8,904 nucleotides of DNA from Propionivibrio sp. (GTDB lineage Bacteria > Pseudomonadota > Gammaproteobacteria > Burkholderiales > Rhodocyclaceae). The notes beneath the pieces are model-generated. The model saw nothing but the letters and a program-made list of their open reading frames with translations. It did not search any database and was not told the origin of the DNA. Made by a program: the position numbers and the translations under genes. The stretch covers positions 1 to 8,904 of the forward strand of contig QKII01000391.1 of assembly GCA_003249625.1 (NCBI GenBank). The letters are read 5' to 3'. Below, one piece after another: positions 7,158 through 8,904 of this stretch. Each line of letters begins with the position of its first letter. The first letter of the stretch is position 1.

Positions 7158-7879
7158 GCGCCATGCCTCCCGCCGAACTATGGAGTCACTTCATCCGTAC
7201 GCCGCTGCTCGGCTTGTCCCTGACGCTTTCGGCGTATCTCGCCGGGGTCTGGCTGTTCAAGCGCAGCGGGCAGAAGCCGTTCTGCAATCCGGTGCTGATC
7301 GCTATCGTGCTGATCTCGATGCTGCTGTGGGCTACCGGCACGCCGTATCAGGGCTACTTCGACGGTGCGCAGTTCATCCATTTCCTGCTCGGGCCGGCCA
7401 CGGTGGCGCTCGCGGTACCGCTACATGCCTACTGGCGACGTCTGCGCGAAATGGCCCTGCCGCTGGTTGTCGGCCTGTTCGCCGGCTCGGCTACAGCCGC
7501 CTTCTCGGCGATGGGCATCGCCTGGCTGCTCGGTGCATCGCCGGAGACCATCTTCTCGCTCGGCCCGAAGTCGGTGACAACACCGATCGCCATGGGCGTC
7601 GCCGAGCAGATCGGCGGAATTCCATCGCTCACCGCTGTATTCGTGATCATTACCGGTATCGTCGGCGCGTTCGGCGCACCTCCCTTTTTCCGCCTGCTGC
7701 GCATCGACCACCATCCCACGCAGGGATTCGCCATTGGCCTGTCCGCGCACGGCCTCGGCACGGCGCGCGCCTTCCTGGTCAGCGAGGAAATGGGCGCCTT
7801 CTCGGCGCTGGGGATGGGGCTCAACGGTGTGTTGACCGCAATACTCCTTCCCATCCTGTTTTCCCTGCTCCTCCACTGA
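7154..7879 (+). CDS. lrgB: LrgB/CidB family membrane protein
   Basis: LrgB is the larger partner of LrgA in the putative metabolite carrier or cell-lysis-control pair. The 241-residue product is close to the usual family length and is mostly hydrophobic, with about six or seven membrane segments. Family motifs include LLGPATVALAVPL (78-90), LGPKSVTTPIAM (136-147), and GFAIGLSAHGLGTARA (191-206). The start is the GTG at 7154, set by AGGAGG; it overlaps the lrgA stop in a GTGA junction, showing translational coupling. A longer frame from 7034 begins inside lrgA and adds 40 Arg-rich residues that do not fit the family, so it was not used. The yceH gene follows after 29 bp. Confidence 0.94.
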   Translation: MSAMPPAELWSHFIRTPLLGLSLTLSAYLAGVWLFKRSGQKPFCNPVLIAIVLISMLLWATGTPYQGYFDGAQFIHFLLGPATVALAVPLHAYWRRLREMALPLVVGLFAGSATAAFSAMGIAWLLGASPETIFSLGPKSVTTPIAMGVAEQIGGIPSLTAVFVIITGIVGAFGAPPFFRLLRIDHHPTQGFAIGLSAHGLGTARAFLVSEEMGAFSALGMGLNGVLTAILLPILFSLLLH

Positions 7880-7908
7880 TTGACTGATTCACGGAAAGAC
7901 CCACGGCC

Positions 7909-8550
7909 ATGAACGCTCCGCAGCCCCTTCTCACCCCGATTGAAGCCCGCATCCTCGGCGTCCTCGTCGAAAAGGAAAAAACGGTTCCCGACACCTACCC
8001 GCTGACGCTCAACAGCCTGACCTCGGGCTGCAACCAGAAAACCTCGCGCGATCCGGTGATGAGCCTCGCCGAAAGCGAGCTTCAGGCGGCGCTGGAGGAG
8101 TTGCGCGGGCGGGCGCTGGTGATCGAGAGCTACGGCGCCTCGGGGCGCGTGCTGCGCTACGCGCAGAATTTTGCCAAGGTCTACGGACTGCCGCAGCCCA
8201 GCGTCGCGTTGCTCTCGATGCTCATGTTGCGCGGGCCGCAAACCGTCAGCGAACTGCGCGCCAATTGTGAACGGCTGTACCGTTTCGAGGATGCCTCGAC
8301 CGTCGAGGCCTACCTGGAAGAACTCGCTGAGCGCAGCAGTGGCGCACTGACGACCAAGCTGCCCAAGCAGCCAGGCTCACGGGAACATCGCTGGGCGCAT
8401 TTATTATGCGGCGAAGTCAGCCTGCCGGCCGCGCAGGAATCTAGCCGGGAGAGCAGAGGCGCACTGGAGGAGCGCGTCGCCCGCCTTGAACAGGAAGTGG
8501 CCGAATTGCGCGAAACGATCGCATCGCTTCTTGGCAAAACAACGGACTGA
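7909..8550 (+). CDS. yceH: YceH-family (DUF480/UPF0502) winged-helix protein
   Basis: This is a conserved cytoplasmic protein of poorly defined function, built of two winged-helix domains. The 213-residue product shows the family opening LTPIEARILGVLVEKEKTVP (8-27) followed by DTYPLTLNSLTSGCNQKTSR (28-47). The first winged helix covers about 8-90 and the second about 95-170. A C-terminal coiled coil lies at about 185-208 (LEERVARLEQEVAELRETI). The fold suggests DNA binding, but a regulatory role is not shown. The ATG at 7909 matches the family N-terminus; the ribosome binding site is weak (GGAAAG about 11 bases upstream). It is 29 bp after lrgB and may share its transcript. The identification is secure; the function is open. 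Confidence 0.93.
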   Translation: MNAPQPLLTPIEARILGVLVEKEKTVPDTYPLTLNSLTSGCNQKTSRDPVMSLAESELQAALEELRGRALVIESYGASGRVLRYAQNFAKVYGLPQPSVALLSMLMLRGPQTVSELRANCERLYRFEDASTVEAYLEELAERSSGALTTKLPKQPGSREHRWAHLLCGEVSLPAAQESSRESRGALEERVARLEQEVAELRETIASLLGKTTD

Positions 8551-8560
8551 GTCGCCACAT

Positions 8561-8619
8561 CCGGTCGAACTCAAGTCGAACTGCGGCCCGCTGTTGCAAT
8601 CAAACGTTGCAACGACCGG
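8561..8619 (+). other. Nested inverted repeats between yceH and phhB
   Basis: CCGGTCG (8561-8567) is complementary to CGACCGG (8613-8619). Inside, GTTGCAA (8593-8599) pairs with TTGCAAC (8607-8613) around a 7-nt loop; the two stems share base 8613. A short direct repeat, GTCGAACT, occurs at 8564 and 8575. No T-run follows. It could be a terminator lacking a T-tract or a leader structure for the next gene. Confidence 0.35.
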
Positions 8620-8623
8620 CCAC

Positions 8624-8628
8624 AGGAG
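8624..8628 (+). promoter_or_regulatory. Ribosome binding site of phhB
   Basis: AGGAG lies seven bases before the ATG at 8636 and fixes the start of the dehydratase gene, excluding the upstream extension of the same frame into yceH. Confidence 0.75.
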
Positions 8629-8635
8629 AACGATC

Positions 8636-8904
8636 ATGGACGCAACAACCTGCGATCTCACCCGCAAGCACTGCAAGCCGTGCGAAGGCGGCGTCGCGCC
8701 CCTCAATACGGCAGAGGCGGAACAACTGCTAAGGCTGGACGCTGTCCGGCAAGGAGATCAGCAAGACCTACCGCTTCAGGAACTACCACGAGACGATGGC
8801 CTTCGTAAACGCCACCGCCTGGGTGTCGCACCGCGAAGACCATCACCCCGATCTTGAAGTGAGCTACCGGGAGTGCCGCGTACGCTACAGAACGCATGCG
8901 ATTG
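8636..8904 (+). pseudogene. phhB: Pterin-4a-carbinolamine dehydratase, frameshifted and 3' partial
   Basis: The enzyme dehydrates 4a-hydroxytetrahydropterin, recycling the pterin cofactor of aromatic amino acid hydroxylases. The ATG frame gives MDATTCDLTRKHCKPCEGGV and continues to about LLRLDA (base 8741), then becomes unlike the family. The rest of the protein is in another frame from 8742: LSGKEISKTYRFRNYHETMA, then FVNATAWVSHREDHHPDLEV and SYRECRVRYRTHAI at the window edge. The active-site pattern H-x3-H-H-P-x5-Y-x9-H is complete. The break falls where GGCTGGAC (8733-8740) occurs once; two tandem copies would restore both frame and the missing residues as RLDGWTLSGKEI. An assembly or sequencing error is equally possible. 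The start has a good ribosome binding site. The C-terminus lies outside the window. Confidence 0.85.

Noticed and set aside
8486..8635. Upstream extension of the phhB frame into yceH
   Set aside because: The ATG at 8636 has a good ribosome binding site and matches the usual short N-terminus; the extension is just an open frame within yceH.
8728..8750. Programmed ribosomal frameshift in phhB
   Set aside because: There is no slippery heptamer or shift-prone stop codon at the junction, and residues normally present (Gly-Trp-Thr) are missing, so a deletion explains it better.

Overview
This is about 8.9 kb of chromosomal DNA from a flagellated, GC-rich Gram-negative bacterium. It is most likely a betaproteobacterium, with Rhodocyclales-like relatives my best guess. 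That rests on the chemoreceptor style, the mcp-cheW-cheR-cheB order, the presence of a yceH-family gene and the codon use. It was judged by eye and no search was run.

Layout. Bases 2-4644 are the 3' part of a chemotaxis operon on the plus strand: a large chemoreceptor cut by the left window edge, the coupling protein CheW, the receptor methyltransferase CheR and the receptor methylesterase CheB. The gaps between them are 18-35 nt. The receptor carries internal repeats (HAMP-like modules around a cysteine-bearing PAS domain) and ends in an aromatic pentapeptide of the CheR/CheB-tether type, matching the cheR and cheB genes that follow. cheA and cheY are not in the window. After a 206-bp gap with a weak promoter candidate comes a membrane-anchored GGDEF diguanylate cyclase (4851-6023) with intact catalytic and inhibitory-site motifs. 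Its position links this chemotaxis cluster to c-di-GMP signalling.

Bases 6061-6588 hold an unrecognised minus-strand gene of clearly lower GC (about 47% in the counted part, against 65% in one counted line of lrgB). It has one N-terminal hydrophobic segment and converges on the cyclase gene. A 200-bp stretch then separates it from a divergent, translationally coupled lrgA-lrgB pair (small-metabolite carrier or holin-like membrane proteins) and a yceH/DUF480 gene 29 bp further on.

The right edge holds a pterin-4a-carbinolamine dehydratase (phhB-like) gene. Its N-terminal and catalytic halves lie in different reading frames. The break is explained exactly by loss of one copy of an 8-bp direct repeat, so it is either a recent pseudogene or a sequence error.

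Most of the window is ordinary. The points that deserve a second look are the repeat-built receptor with its four-cysteine PAS domain, its terminal tether motif, the inverted repeat that places the cheR start codon in a loop, the orphan low-GC gene, and the frameshifted phhB. I found no mobile element, CRISPR array, rRNA or tRNA gene.
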